Of a stretch of 64,000 nt of DNA, positions 1 through 8,491 are shown in pieces. Under the pieces are notes generated by a model, which was not told the origin of the DNA, did no database searches, and saw only the letters and a program-made list of their open reading frames with translations. Source of the DNA: Flavobacterium sp. IMCC34852 (lineage in GTDB: Bacteria > Bacteroidota > Bacteroidia > Flavobacteriales > Flavobacteriaceae). Location of the stretch: assembly GCF_030643905.1 (NCBI RefSeq), contig NZ_CP121446.1:1-64000 (forward strand), given 5' to 3'. The position numbers and the translations under genes were made by a program. Position 1 is the stretch's first letter. Each line of letters begins with the position of its first letter.

Positions 1-375
1 ACAAAATGCATATCGCTTAGTCCTGATAATCACAATGCCTATTTTAACAGAGGAATGATTAATAAGTTTTTTTCAAAATTTGAAACTGCCATAAAGGATT
101 TTGATGAAGCCATTAAAATCAAGCCCAACTTTATTGACGCTTACCAAAATAGAGCAATTATAAAGTCACAATTAAAGCACAAAGACGCTATTAATGATTT
201 CAATAAAGTCATCGAGTTAAACCCAAAAGATGCCGAGGCCTATTACAATAGAGCCATTTACTATTTGAACAATAATATTAAAGGCGATTATTGCAGTGAT
301 CTAACCAAAGCTTTCCAATTAGGGTTTAATGCTGCTTATGAACCATTAAATGATTTGTGTAAGAAACAGAAATAA
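1..375 (+). CDS. TPR repeat protein, 3' part only
   Basis: The reading frame is open from the first base of the window, so this is the C-terminal part of a gene that begins upstream; the internal ATG at 55 is not a credible start because the preceding codons already read as TPR (a conserved NAYFNRG segment). About three tetratricopeptide repeats of 34 residues are visible, with the typical A-Y-x-N-R-A and D-F-x-K-x-I-x-L-x-P spacing, followed by a short capping tail ending in a Cys-Lys-rich end. TPR domains are protein-protein interaction scaffolds. Without the N-terminus I cannot say whether it is secreted or what it binds. It ends at a shared terminator facing the minus-strand gene that follows. 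Confidence 0.8.
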   Translation, partial: TKCISLSPDNHNAYFNRGMINKFFSKFETAIKDFDEAIKIKPNFIDAYQNRAIIKSQLKHKDAINDFNKVIELNPKDAEAYYNRAIYYLNNNIKGDYCSDLTKAFQLGFNAAYEPLNDLCKKQK

Positions 376-380
376 TAAAA

Positions 381-408
381 AACTCGGTAATTATACCGAG
401 TTTTTTAT
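381..408. terminator. Bidirectional intrinsic terminator
   Basis: Nine-base-pair perfect stem (AACTCGGTA / TACCGAGTT, 381-389 and 394-402) with an ATTA loop, with an A-run on the left and a T-run on the right. It can end both the plus-strand TPR gene and the minus-strand barrel protein gene whose stop codon is at 409. Confidence 0.85.
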
Positions 409-3189
409 TTAATCCATAATAATAATCCCGCCGTCTCCTTTTTTCTTTCCGGCAAATTTTTCAAGTTTGTAGGTTAGTGAAAACATTACATAGCGTTTTA
501 ACACTGTGTTTTCGGCATCAACAATGGCGGTTGGTGTGATGGTTCTGGTATTGTTTAGGTTTTGATTCAATAAATCGTAGACTTTGACTTTGGCCAAAAA
601 CTGGTCTTTGAAGAAATTGTATCCCAAACTCACATTCCACAAGTAGAAATCTTTTTTAAATCCGTCTGCAATATTGGAATTGTAGGTATAACCAAAATCA
701 CTACCCAGAACAAACTTCTTAGGAAAGTAAGAAGTGATTTCCAGTTTTCCGTTATGGATGAAATTTTGGGCATTACTTATGACATAATTTTCATAATCCG
801 TAGTTCTGAAAGTATAGCGATAAGACGGCGCAATGGTCACCAATTCATCTATACTCCAAGTAGCATTAACTCGAGGATTAATTGACAATGCTCTTGATTC
901 AAACTGTACGGCATTGGTTAAACCCTGATCAAAGCCATAATTAAAATCGATGCTCATGCCATAACGAAACGTCCTTTTCTCTTTTTTATTCGATTTGCTC
1001 CAGTTGATTCCCAAATAAGAACTGTACCCCAAATTAACGTTTTCATAAGTGGTAGTCGATTTAAAATTATCGTCAAAAACTGTGGAAGAAACGATAGCAT
1101 CTGTGCTCAAATTAAAGCCGGAATAAATGTAATACCCCGAACGAGAAGCATAATCGTAATCGTTAAAACTAAAATACAATTGGTGCTTTTGGGTTGGTTT
1201 TAAATTGTCATTTCCAATAACAGTATTCAACGGATTTGACAAATTCTCAAAGGCTAACACCTGATTGGCTTCGGGCAAATTCACCCCGTAATCATAAAAA
1301 GAATAAATAGATTTTGATTTTGTAATTCGGTGACTGATGTAGCCTTTAACTCTGGGCATCACATAATTTTTGTTGCGGTTGGTTCTTATGCCTAAATAAT
1401 CTGATTGGGCATCAAAACGAATAAATTCGGGACCGAAATTAATTCTTCCATTGGTTTTATTTTTGCCTAAAAGCAATCCTGTGGAAGGAAAATAAGTGGT
1501 TATTTTTGAAAGCGTTTGATTGGACTGTTCGTCATTAAAATCATTATAAGCATTATCAACACTATTAAAATCAAATGTTGAAGCTTTTCTTTTGATAACC
1601 CTATGCGTGACTTCGGAAGTAAGACTTAGTCTGATAGAATCGAATAAAGGTTCACCGTAACGGACTTCCAATTTGACAAAGTCATTTTTTTCGGTTTCAA
1701 ATTGGTTTTGTTTCCTTATATCATCAGGCGTAGTATCGGCGAAAAGCGTTTGCGAATCGGTGTCGAGAAAATTGTCTCTTCGCTTAAATTCGGTTTCCAG
1801 ATTGATGCTCAATCCTCTGTTTTTCTTGAACTTTTTACTGTAATTAGCATCGCCGTTAAACGTACTGTTGTCATTCTCGCTGTAATCATCGGTATTGCTA
1901 CTGTTTAATTCGTTCAAGTCTTCATCTGTCGTGATTTGTGCTCTTGAATAACGACTAGTGGTTTTCCCTTTTTGAAATCTAGGATTAAAATAAATCGTCG
2001 CGGTAGAATCAATTTGGTATTCAAAATCCATACTGGCCGTATGGTTGTTGCTCCCCGATTTTGTGAAGGCAGTAGAATTGGTAAAACGAGTGCCGTCGGG
2101 TAATAAATTAATGCGGTTGGTTCTGTTTAGGTTTTCCGTATCGGTATTGGCAAAATAATAGCTCGAACTTTGATCCATTTTCTTGAACCATTTGTCTTGG
2201 TAATTTATCCCTATCATATTCGATTGAGTAATCCCACCATTTCTTCCGCCAAAAGACATATTGTTGATTCCGAATCCGCCGTCTTCATTATAATAGACCG
2301 ACATATTTCTGCCGCCGCCCATATTATCAAAGATTTCATCCATAGAAAACCCGATGGAATTGATGTTGTTAGACGAGGCCAAAACACTGATTTTTCGTTC
2401 GCCCTTAAAAGTATTTAAGAGTAAACTCGATTCATACCGTTTGTCTGAACCCGAACCGGCAGTTACTTTTCCGAACAAACCTTTGTTTTTATCTTCTTGT
2501 ATGGTGAGATTGATAGTTTGCTCGTTAGAACTTGAGCCTTCACCCGATAACTCTTCTGCTTTGGTTTTGGTATCGGTAACCTGAACTTTATCAATAATTT
2601 CAGCCGGTAGATTTTGAGTGGCTACTTTGCCGTCTTTGCCGAAGAACGGTTTCCCATTGACCAAGATATTATTGACTTCTTTACCATTGACGGTGATTTT
2701 ACCTTCGGGTGTGATTTCTACGCCGGGTAATTGTTTGAGTAACGCTTCTACATTGGCATCGGCACCCACTTTGAAAGAAGAAGCATTAAACTCTAAAGTG
2801 TCTTTTTTAATTCTAATTGGAGGAATTTCAGATTTTATAACGACTTCGTTTAGCGCGTTAACAGCTTCTTTCAAACCAATTGTTCCAAAATCTTTATCGG
2901 AATTTAAATCGATTTTGTCCTCTTTGAAATCCTGATAACTGATATAAGAAACCTTGAGCAATACCGGTTTATCCGATTTTTTTATTTTGAAATTGAAATT
3001 ACCCGTTTTATTGGTAATGGTATAATCTACAATCGTAGAATCATTGACTGCCGTGAGATAGACCGTCGCCGATTCGATAGGCAATTTGGTAGTTTCATCA
3101 ATCACTTTACCTTTTAAAGTGATGGTAGATTGTGCAAAAGTGACAGAAGAAATAAAAAGAACTAAGAGTAAACAGAGAGATTTTGGCAT
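409..3189 (-). CDS. Outer-membrane beta-barrel protein (TonB-receptor-like, OMP_b-brl_3 type)
   Basis: 926 residues. Signal peptide at the N-terminus ending near TFAQS. Residues about 22-110 look like a carboxypeptidase-regulatory-like beta-sandwich (GKVIDETTKLPIESATVYL), residues about 115-210 like a receptor plug (VEALLKQLPGVEITPEGKI; NGKPFFGKDG), and the rest is a long alternating beta-barrel. This matches the Bacteroidetes family related to TonB-dependent receptors that lacks an obvious TonB box. It should sit in the outer membrane; the ligand is unknown. There is no SusD-like partner next to it. A large inverted repeat lies just upstream of the start codon and may control expression. The family call is strong, the transport role is inferred. 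Confidence 0.85.
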   Translation of the reverse strand: MPKSLCLLLVLFISSVTFAQSTITLKGKVIDETTKLPIESATVYLTAVNDSTIVDYTITNKTGNFNFKIKKSDKPVLLKVSYISYQDFKEDKIDLNSDKDFGTIGLKEAVNALNEVVIKSEIPPIRIKKDTLEFNASSFKVGADANVEALLKQLPGVEITPEGKITVNGKEVNNILVNGKPFFGKDGKVATQNLPAEIIDKVQVTDTKTKAEELSGEGSSSNEQTINLTIQEDKNKGLFGKVTAGSGSDKRYESSLLLNTFKGERKISVLASSNNINSIGFSMDEIFDNMGGGRNMSVYYNEDGGFGINNMSFGGRNGGITQSNMIGINYQDKWFKKMDQSSSYYFANTDTENLNRTNRINLLPDGTRFTNSTAFTKSGSNNHTASMDFEYQIDSTATIYFNPRFQKGKTTSRYSRAQITTDEDLNELNSSNTDDYSENDNSTFNGDANYSKKFKKNRGLSINLETEFKRRDNFLDTDSQTLFADTTPDDIRKQNQFETEKNDFVKLEVRYGEPLFDSIRLSLTSEVTHRVIKRKASTFDFNSVDNAYNDFNDEQSNQTLSKITTYFPSTGLLLGKNKTNGRINFGPEFIRFDAQSDYLGIRTNRNKNYVMPRVKGYISHRITKSKSIYSFYDYGVNLPEANQVLAFENLSNPLNTVIGNDNLKPTQKHQLYFSFNDYDYASRSGYYIYSGFNLSTDAIVSSTVFDDNFKSTTTYENVNLGYSSYLGINWSKSNKKEKRTFRYGMSIDFNYGFDQGLTNAVQFESRALSINPRVNATWSIDELVTIAPSYRYTFRTTDYENYVISNAQNFIHNGKLEITSYFPKKFVLGSDFGYTYNSNIADGFKKDFYLWNVSLGYNFFKDQFLAKVKVYDLLNQNLNNTRTITPTAIVDAENTVLKRYVMFSLTYKLEKFAGKKKGDGGIIIMD

Positions 3190-3194
3190 AAAAA

Positions 3195-3238
3195 AATTTA
3201 GCAGTTATTAGGTTAGAAAGAATAATAACGGCTAAATT
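3195..3238 (-). promoter_or_regulatory. Long inverted repeat directly upstream of the barrel-protein start
   Basis: Arms AATTTAGC-a-GTTATTA (3195-3210) and TAATAAC-g-GCTAAATT (3223-3238): 15 of 16 positions pair around a 12-base loop. It ends 6 bases before the start codon at 3189, so it is either a leader hairpin that could mask translation initiation or an operator. It has no T-run on the coding strand side typical of a terminator. Confidence 0.6.
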
Positions 3239-3331
3239 CTTATTTTAGTATGTAAAGTGAAAATTTCTTACGAAACATTTAACATTTACAGATAATGCTA
3301 ATTTATTAGTATTCTCTGAAAACTCCCTTTT

Positions 3332-4642
3332 TTACTTTTCCCTGATGTAGATGTCAATCGGCACGCCCGAGAAATCCCAATTCTCGCGAATTTTATTTTC
3401 CAAGAATCGCTTGTAGGGTTCTTTTACGTATTGTGGCAAATTGGCAAAGAATACAAATTGTGGTGTTGGAGTTGGCAATTGCATACAATATTTAATCTTC
3501 ACATATTTCCCTTTTAAAGCCGGTGGTGGATAAGCTTCAATCAACTTTAACATGTAGTCATTGAACTTTGAAGTTGGGATTCTTTGCTTTCTGTTTTCGT
3601 AAACTTTAACCGTTTCTTCCAACGCTTTCAGCAAACGTTGCTTGGTTAAGGCAGAAGTAAAAATAATCGGCACATCGGTAAACGGTTGTAATTCTTCACG
3701 GATTTTGGCTTCGTAATCACGCGTTGACATGGTGTCTTTTTCTACCAAATCCCATTTGTTTACTAAAATAATCACACCTTTTCTATTCTTTTCGGCCAGC
3801 CAAAAAATACTTTGATCTTGTCCTTCAAAACCTCGAGTAGCATCGATTAAAAGGATACATACATCCGAATGTTCAATAGCACGCACCGAACGCATTACGG
3901 AGTAAAATTCTAAATCTTCTTTTACTTTGGCTTTTCTGCGGATTCCGGCGGTATCGACCAAGTTGAATTCGAAACCAAAACGGTTATATCGTGTATCAAT
4001 TGAATCTCTTGTTGTTCCGGCTATATCGGTTACTACGAATCTGTCTTCCCCGATTAAGGCATTGATGAAAGAAGATTTTCCGGCATTGGGACGACCTACT
4101 ACACAAAATCTTGGCAGTTGTTCCTCTTCTTCAGTTACTTCCGGTAATTCGGGTAAAACTTCAACTAATTTGTCTAATAATTCTCCGGTTCCGCTTCCAC
4201 TGATACTGGCAATGGTAAAATATTCGCCTAATCCTAAATTATAAAATTCGATAGCGTCTTTTTCACGCATCGCATTGTCTACTTTGTTTACTGCTAAAAG
4301 AATTGGTTTCGTAACTTTTCTTAAAAGCTTGGCAACCTCGGCATCCATTGGCGTAATCCCTTCTTCTACATCGACAACGAAAATAATCGCATCGGCTTCA
4401 TCAATCGCCAATTCTACTTGACGGCGAATTTCTCCTTCAAAAATATCATCGGAACCTTTGATATAACCACCGGTGTCAATTACAGAAAACTCTTTTCCAT
4501 TCCATTCGCTTTTGCCGTAATTTCTATCTCGAGTTACGCCGCTAACCGAGTCAACGATGGCTTCTCTTCTTTTGATTAAACGGTTAAAAAAAGTCGATTT
4601 CCCTACATTTGGTCTTCCAACTATGGCTACAATATTGTTCAT
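3332..4642 (-). CDS. der: Ribosome biogenesis GTPase Der (EngA)
   Basis: 436 residues from the ATG at 4642; an ATG two codons upstream (4648) is also in frame, but the Der N-terminus normally begins directly with the [16 protein letters not shown] segment. Two tandem GTPase domains are visible: first Walker [14 protein letters not shown] and NKVD; second Walker [14 protein letters not shown] and NKWD, followed by the C-terminal KH-like domain (about 350-436). Der helps mature the 50S ribosomal subunit in the cytoplasm. The neighbouring era gene is a second ribosome-assembly GTPase, acting on 30S. A strong promoter with correct spacing lies just upstream. Confidence 0.97.
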   Translation of the reverse strand: MNNIVAIVGRPNVGKSTFFNRLIKRREAIVDSVSGVTRDRNYGKSEWNGKEFSVIDTGGYIKGSDDIFEGEIRRQVELAIDEADAIIFVVDVEEGITPMDAEVAKLLRKVTKPILLAVNKVDNAMREKDAIEFYNLGLGEYFTIASISGSGTGELLDKLVEVLPELPEVTEEEEQLPRFCVVGRPNAGKSSFINALIGEDRFVVTDIAGTTRDSIDTRYNRFGFEFNLVDTAGIRRKAKVKEDLEFYSVMRSVRAIEHSDVCILLIDATRGFEGQDQSIFWLAEKNRKGVIILVNKWDLVEKDTMSTRDYEAKIREELQPFTDVPIIFTSALTKQRLLKALEETVKVYENRKQRIPTSKFNDYMLKLIEAYPPPALKGKYVKIKYCMQLPTPTPQFVFFANLPQYVKEPYKRFLENKIRENWDFSGVPIDIYIREK

Positions 4643-4661
4643 AATCATTTTAAATATGGTG

Positions 4662-4691
4662 CAAAGGTAGTATTAAAGAGCACAAATTCAA
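4662..4691 (-). promoter_or_regulatory. der promoter, Bacteroidetes type
   Basis: On the minus strand: -33 TTG (4689-4691), 19-bp spacer, -7 TACCTTTG (4662-4669), a full match to TAnnTTTG. The start codon of der follows about 20 bases downstream. Confidence 0.75.
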
Positions 4692-4738
4692 TTATTTTCT
4701 TATTTTTAGTATGCTTTTAACCACCAACAAACCGTTTT

Positions 4739-5248
4739 ATGGACACGCAACATGAAGTTAGACTTCGCCCTCGGTTTTATAAAGACATCGAACAAAACAT
4801 AGCGATAGTCAGAGAGAAGTTTGTTACATACAGACAAAAAAATAACTCACCCGATTTCCTGATGAAGGTGAGAAACAATCACATACAATTTACTTTTTCG
4901 GCAGCAAAAAGACATTATTGGTCACCGCATTTAAGCATTGAATTAGAAGAAAAAGAAGGCAACGAAAAAAATGCGACGCACATCAGAGGACTATTTGGCC
5001 CGGATCAAACGCTTTGGACGATGTTTATGTTTTTGCATTTTGTGGTTGCCGGAGTTTTTACCTTATTCGGCATGTTTGCTTATTCCAATTACACGCTCAA
5101 TGAACCCATGCTAATGGATTTCATCGTGATGTTTATTATGGTTATCGTATGGTTTTTACTCTATATAATTGCCCGACAGATTCGAGAAAAAGGCCATCCT
5201 CAAATGGATGAACTCGAAGCTATTTTTTTAGACATTATTAAAGAGTAA
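4739..5248 (+). CDS. Small membrane protein of unknown function
   Basis: 169 residues. The first 85 residues are polar and contain a beta-rich segment (FLMKVRNNHIQFTFSAAKRHYWSPHLSIEL); then two hydrophobic helices, about residues 95-118 and 125-150, and a short acidic cytoplasmic tail. I do not recognise a named family. It lies between der and era, on the opposite strand from both, and its stop codon abuts the era stop at 5249. The arrangement of a small soluble domain followed by a helical hairpin suggests a membrane-tethered cytoplasmic domain. No function can be assigned. Confidence 0.75.
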   Translation: MDTQHEVRLRPRFYKDIEQNIAIVREKFVTYRQKNNSPDFLMKVRNNHIQFTFSAAKRHYWSPHLSIELEEKEGNEKNATHIRGLFGPDQTLWTMFMFLHFVVAGVFTLFGMFAYSNYTLNEPMLMDFIVMFIMVIVWFLLYIIARQIREKGHPQMDELEAIFLDIIKE

Positions 5249-6133
5249 TTATTTTTGGTTGTAACCAAAGCGACGCAATTGGTAAGCATTGCTTCTCCAG
5301 TCTTTGTTGACTTTTACATACAACTCTATATGGATTTGTTTGCCGAAAAACTTCTCTAAATCTTCACGCGATTGCATTCCTACTTTCTTCAAAGCAGCAC
5401 CTTTGTGACCAATGATGATGCCTTTTTGGGTATCGCGCTCGACCATGATTACCGAGCGAATTCGGATGATTTTTTCGTCTTCTAAAAATTCTTCAGTTTC
5501 AATTTCTACGGCGTATGGAATTTCTTTGTCGTAATTCAACAAGATTTTTTCACGAATGGTTTCGTTAACAAAGAAACGCTCCGGTTTATCGGTCAACGCA
5601 TCTTTAGGATAATAAGGTGGCGAAACCGGAAGCAAGTCCAAAATTCGGGCAAAAACTTCTTTTACATTGAAATTTTCTAGCGCTGAAATAGGAAATATTT
5701 CTGCATTGGGCACTTTGGCTTTCCACAACTCTATTTGTTCTTCTAACTGTTCTTGGTTGGATTTGTCGATTTTATTCAACAACAGCAATACCGGAATTTT
5801 AGAATGGATAATTTTATTAAAAAAGTCTTCGTCTTTGAGTTCCTTCTCGCCTATTTCGACCATATAAATCAGCACATCAGCATCTTCAAAAGCCGATTTC
5901 ACAAAGTCCATCATGGATTTTTGCATTTCGTAAGCCGGCTTGATGATACCGGGCGTATCGGAAAGTACTACCTGAAAATCCTCTCCATTCACAATCCCTA
6001 AAATGCGATGACGAGTGGTTTGTGCTTTGGAAGTTATAATGGATAATCTTTCCCCAACAAAGGCATTCATTAAGGTTGATTTACCTACGTTTGGGTTTCC
6101 GATAATATTGACGAATCCTGCTTTATGCGACAT
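5249..6133 (-). CDS. era: GTPase Era
   Basis: 294 residues, the usual length of the family. Motifs: Walker A GNPNVGKST (about 12-20), DTPG, NKID (about 122), and a C-terminal type-2 KH domain with the VxIGHKGAALKKVG loop that binds the 3' end of 16S rRNA. Era acts late in assembly of the 30S subunit. An upstream TACCTTTG element (6154-6161, minus strand) is a plausible -7 box. Identification is secure. Confidence 0.97.
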   Translation of the reverse strand: MSHKAGFVNIIGNPNVGKSTLMNAFVGERLSIITSKAQTTRHRILGIVNGEDFQVVLSDTPGIIKPAYEMQKSMMDFVKSAFEDADVLIYMVEIGEKELKDEDFFNKIIHSKIPVLLLLNKIDKSNQEQLEEQIELWKAKVPNAEIFPISALENFNVKEVFARILDLLPVSPPYYPKDALTDKPERFFVNETIREKILLNYDKEIPYAVEIETEEFLEDEKIIRIRSVIMVERDTQKGIIIGHKGAALKKVGMQSREDLEKFFGKQIHIELYVKVNKDWRSNAYQLRRFGYNQK

Positions 6134-6207
6134 CTAATCTGATTTAATTTTTGCAAAGGTAGTCATATCAGTTCAATAGAGGAAATAAAGATTTTTTACG
6201 TTTTTTG

Positions 6208-6237
6208 TTGCATTTATTGATATTCGTTGTATATTTG
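6208..6237 (+). promoter_or_regulatory. Promoter of tRNA-fMet
   Basis: -33 TTG (6208-6210), 19-bp spacer, -7 TATATTTG (6230-6237), matching TAnnTTTG. The tRNA begins 13 bases later, giving a short 5' leader. Confidence 0.75.
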
Positions 6238-6249
6238 CACTCGAAACAT

Positions 6250-6322
6250 CGCGGGATAGAGCAGTAGGCAGCTCGTCGGGCTCATAACCCGAAGGTCACA
6301 GGTTCGAGTCCTGTTCCCGCTA
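6250..6322 (+). tRNA. Initiator tRNA-fMet (CAT)
   Basis: A full cloverleaf can be folded: acceptor CGCGGGA / TCCCGCT, D arm GAGC/GCTC, anticodon stem TCGGG/CCCGA with loop CTCATAA (anticodon CAT), T arm ACAGG/CCTGT around TTCGAGT, discriminator A. Two initiator hallmarks are present: position 1 C is unpaired with position 72 T, and the anticodon stem ends in three consecutive G:C pairs. CCA is not encoded. Confidence 0.95.
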
Positions 6323-6383
6323 CGAAGACTAAGCCATTCTGAAAAGAGTGGCTTTCTTTTTTAGCAAAAAGCATCTTATGAAC

Positions 6384-6830
6384 ATGAAAAAAATTGTCGA
6401 GTACAGAGCGTTACTCGGCGTTACAAAGACAGCTACTTTGAAAGAGCTGAAAACTATTTACCGAAATAGCATGAAGGATTGTCATCCGGATGCTATAACC
6501 GATGAAAATGAACGTCATTTGGCGGAGGAAAAAAGCAAAGAGATTATTGCGGCTTATCATTTCTTGGTAAGTATTGCGCCGGAAACTTTGGAAAAAGACA
6601 AAACCGAATATACCCGAATCACCACAAGCACTAATATTGCTGATTTTTATTATGAGAATAGTGTTTTATACATCACTTTCTTAGATGGAAATTCTTTTGA
6701 ATATTTTGGGGTTTTGAGACCGGTTTACATCAAAATGATTAACGCAGAATCACCTAGTCGTTTTGCGAGAAGACATATTTACAATGACTACATCTATCGT
6801 AGCACTTCGAAATTAGTAGCGGCAGAATAA
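6384..6830 (+). CDS. J-domain-like / KTSC-domain protein
   Basis: 148 residues from ATG 6384; in-frame ATGs at 6348 and 6378 exist, but the family begins with MKKIVEYR. Residues about 5-65 resemble a DnaJ J domain, with LLGV, YRN, an HPD tripeptide (CHPDA) and a third helix ending in AYHFLVS. Residues about 85-135 match the KTSC domain (LYITFLDGNSFEYFGV, SPSRFARRHIYNDYIYR). The J domain would stimulate an Hsp70 ATPase; the KTSC domain is of uncertain role, suggested to bind nucleic acid or ribosome components. It directly follows tRNA-fMet and could share its promoter. Confidence 0.8.
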   Translation: MKKIVEYRALLGVTKTATLKELKTIYRNSMKDCHPDAITDENERHLAEEKSKEIIAAYHFLVSIAPETLEKDKTEYTRITTSTNIADFYYENSVLYITFLDGNSFEYFGVLRPVYIKMINAESPSRFARRHIYNDYIYRSTSKLVAAE

Positions 6831-6832
6831 AA

Positions 6833-6866
6833 AAAGGTCTCAATTTAAATATCGAGACCTTTCTTA
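6833..6866 (+). terminator. Intrinsic terminator after the KTSC gene
   Basis: Stem AAAGGTCTC (6833-6841) / GAGACCTTT (6854-6862), 12-base loop, followed by a short T-rich tail. The convergent LRR gene ends at 6887 and may use the same hairpin. Confidence 0.75.
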
Positions 6867-6886
6867 AACAACCAATACAAAACATA

Positions 6887-7741
6887 TTACTCATCAGCTG
6901 CAAAAGCTGAGTTTTTATCTATACTTACTTTTAGCGTAGTTGCAACACCTTGTTCGTTGACCATTGTCATATTCAAAGTGTCTAACTTAGCTAAGTTTCT
7001 GGACACAAAGCCATTGAACATATTATAAGAAATATTCATTTCTTTTAAGTTATGCAATTTTTCTAAGTCGAATGGCACTTGTCCATCCATTTTATTTTCA
7101 AACAAACTTAAAGTCTCCAATGAAGAAAGATTTGACACTTCTTTTTCTAATTTCCCGGTTAACTTATTACTATTAAGCAGTAAAACTTTTAACGACTTCA
7201 ATTGGTAATAAGAACTTGGTATCGAACCTTCAATTTCATTGTTGAATAAGGAAAGTGTTTCTAAATTAGTTAAACTACCAATACTTGTTGGCAATACACC
7301 GGTTAATCTGTTCATGTGCAATTCAATTGACTTCAATTGGGTTGCACTTCCCAAAGTTTCAGGTAAAGCGCCTGATATTTTGTTGAAAGCCACGTTTAAT
7401 TTGGTAAGACTTTTTAAGCTCCCTATTGAAGTTGGCAAAACCCCTGAAATATCGTTTCTGAACAAGTTTAAAACTTCTAATGAAGTCAGGTCACCAATTT
7501 CTGTTGGTAATTCGCCAACCAAATTATTATTCATCAATTTGATTCCGATTACTTTATCGTTTTTGATTTCTACACCATACCAAGTTGCAGTTGGTGATTT
7601 TAAATCCCATTTGTTGGTCCATTGCGAACCTTTGGTTGCTTTGTACAATTTGATCAAAGCATTTTTTTCTGTTGAAGATATTTCTGCAAATACTGAGGTC
7701 GAAACCAAAAGCACTGCTACATAGGTAAAGATAGATTTCAT
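6887..7741 (-). CDS. Secreted leucine-rich repeat protein
   Basis: 284 residues from ATG 7741, chosen because it gives a clean signal peptide (MKSIFTYVAVLLVSTSVFA); an in-frame ATG 60 bases upstream would put a polar stretch ahead of it. After a short cap (NALIKLYKATKGSQWTNKWD, typical of plant-type LRR N-caps) come about seven repeats of 24 residues with the LxxLxxLxLxxNxxxGxLPxxIG pattern of the plant-specific LRR class. Such proteins are exported interaction modules. There is no C-terminal sorting domain for the type IX system that I can recognise, so it may be periplasmic. Partner unknown. Confidence 0.8.
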   Translation of the reverse strand: MKSIFTYVAVLLVSTSVFAEISSTEKNALIKLYKATKGSQWTNKWDLKSPTATWYGVEIKNDKVIGIKLMNNNLVGELPTEIGDLTSLEVLNLFRNDISGVLPTSIGSLKSLTKLNVAFNKISGALPETLGSATQLKSIELHMNRLTGVLPTSIGSLTNLETLSLFNNEIEGSIPSSYYQLKSLKVLLLNSNKLTGKLEKEVSNLSSLETLSLFENKMDGQVPFDLEKLHNLKEMNISYNMFNGFVSRNLAKLDTLNMTMVNEQGVATTLKVSIDKNSAFAADE

Positions 7742-7955
7742 ATCATTTAGATTTGAGGTTAATGACGATGTAAAACTATAAGAATGTTCGTTTAAAAACA
7801 AAAATAATCGATGAAATGCATATTGAATTAAAATTTTTATGTATTTATCTTACAATAATTAATTAATTTTAACAATCCTATCTTATTTTAGTGGCCAAAT
7901 AATATTAAAAAATATTTTATACATTTGATATACTAACCAATTAAAAATAAACATT

Positions 7956-8435
7956 ATGCCATTTAATTTTTACGCAGTTTTAGTCTCAACACTAGTTACT
8001 CTTGTAGTTGGGTTTGTTTGGTACAGCCCAAAAGTATTCGGAACCATTTGGATGAATGAAACCGGAATGACCGAAGAGAAAGCAAAACAATCTAACATGT
8101 TGAAAGTTTTTGGGCTGACTATTTTTTATTCTTTTGTGCTTGCTTTTTTTATTATTCCTAATTTAGTAGTTCACCAAATGGGTGCATTTGGATTAGTTGG
8201 AGGAGATGTCAATGACCAAGCTTATATTGAATTTATGAAAGTTCACGGAGATTCATTCAGAACATTTAAACATGGAGCTCTTCATGGCTTCTTTGGTGGT
8301 TTATGTTTTGCTCTTCCTATCACAGCCATCAATAGTTTATTTGAACAAAAATCATGGAAATACATACTGGTTACTGCCGGTTACTGGATTGTATCGATGA
8401 CCATTATGGGCGCTATTATCTGCGGCTGGAAATAG
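7956..8435 (+). CDS. DUF1761 family membrane protein
   Basis: 159 residues with four hydrophobic helices. The start (FYAVLVSTLVTLVVGFVWYSPKVFGTIWM) and the GALHGFFGG segment are typical of DUF1761, a small integral membrane family with no known function. A TACATTTG element at 7920-7927 is a likely -7 box, with a weak -33. The gene is followed by a strong hairpin terminator and is probably monocistronic. Confidence 0.85.
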   Translation: MPFNFYAVLVSTLVTLVVGFVWYSPKVFGTIWMNETGMTEEKAKQSNMLKVFGLTIFYSFVLAFFIIPNLVVHQMGAFGLVGGDVNDQAYIEFMKVHGDSFRTFKHGALHGFFGGLCFALPITAINSLFEQKSWKYILVTAGYWIVSMTIMGAIICGWK

Positions 8436-8457
8436 TTTAACATTTTATTATATACTA

Positions 8458-8488
8458 ATCGCTCTACATTTGTGGAGCGATTTTTTTT
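8458..8488 (+). terminator. Terminator of the DUF1761 gene, with an embedded promoter-like box
   Basis: Stem ATCGCTCTAC / GTGGAGCGAT (8458-8467, 8472-8481; one T-G wobble) with an ATTT loop, followed by eight Ts. The right half of the stem and loop also spells TACATTTG (8465-8472), a perfect TAnnTTTG -7 box that would start a transcript just before the next gene. Confidence 0.85.
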
Positions 8489-8491
8489 ACT

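Noticed and set aside
3332..6133. Duplicated GTPase genes der and era as a recent local duplication
   Set aside because: They have different domain structure (two G domains versus one plus type-2 KH) and are ancient, distinct families.
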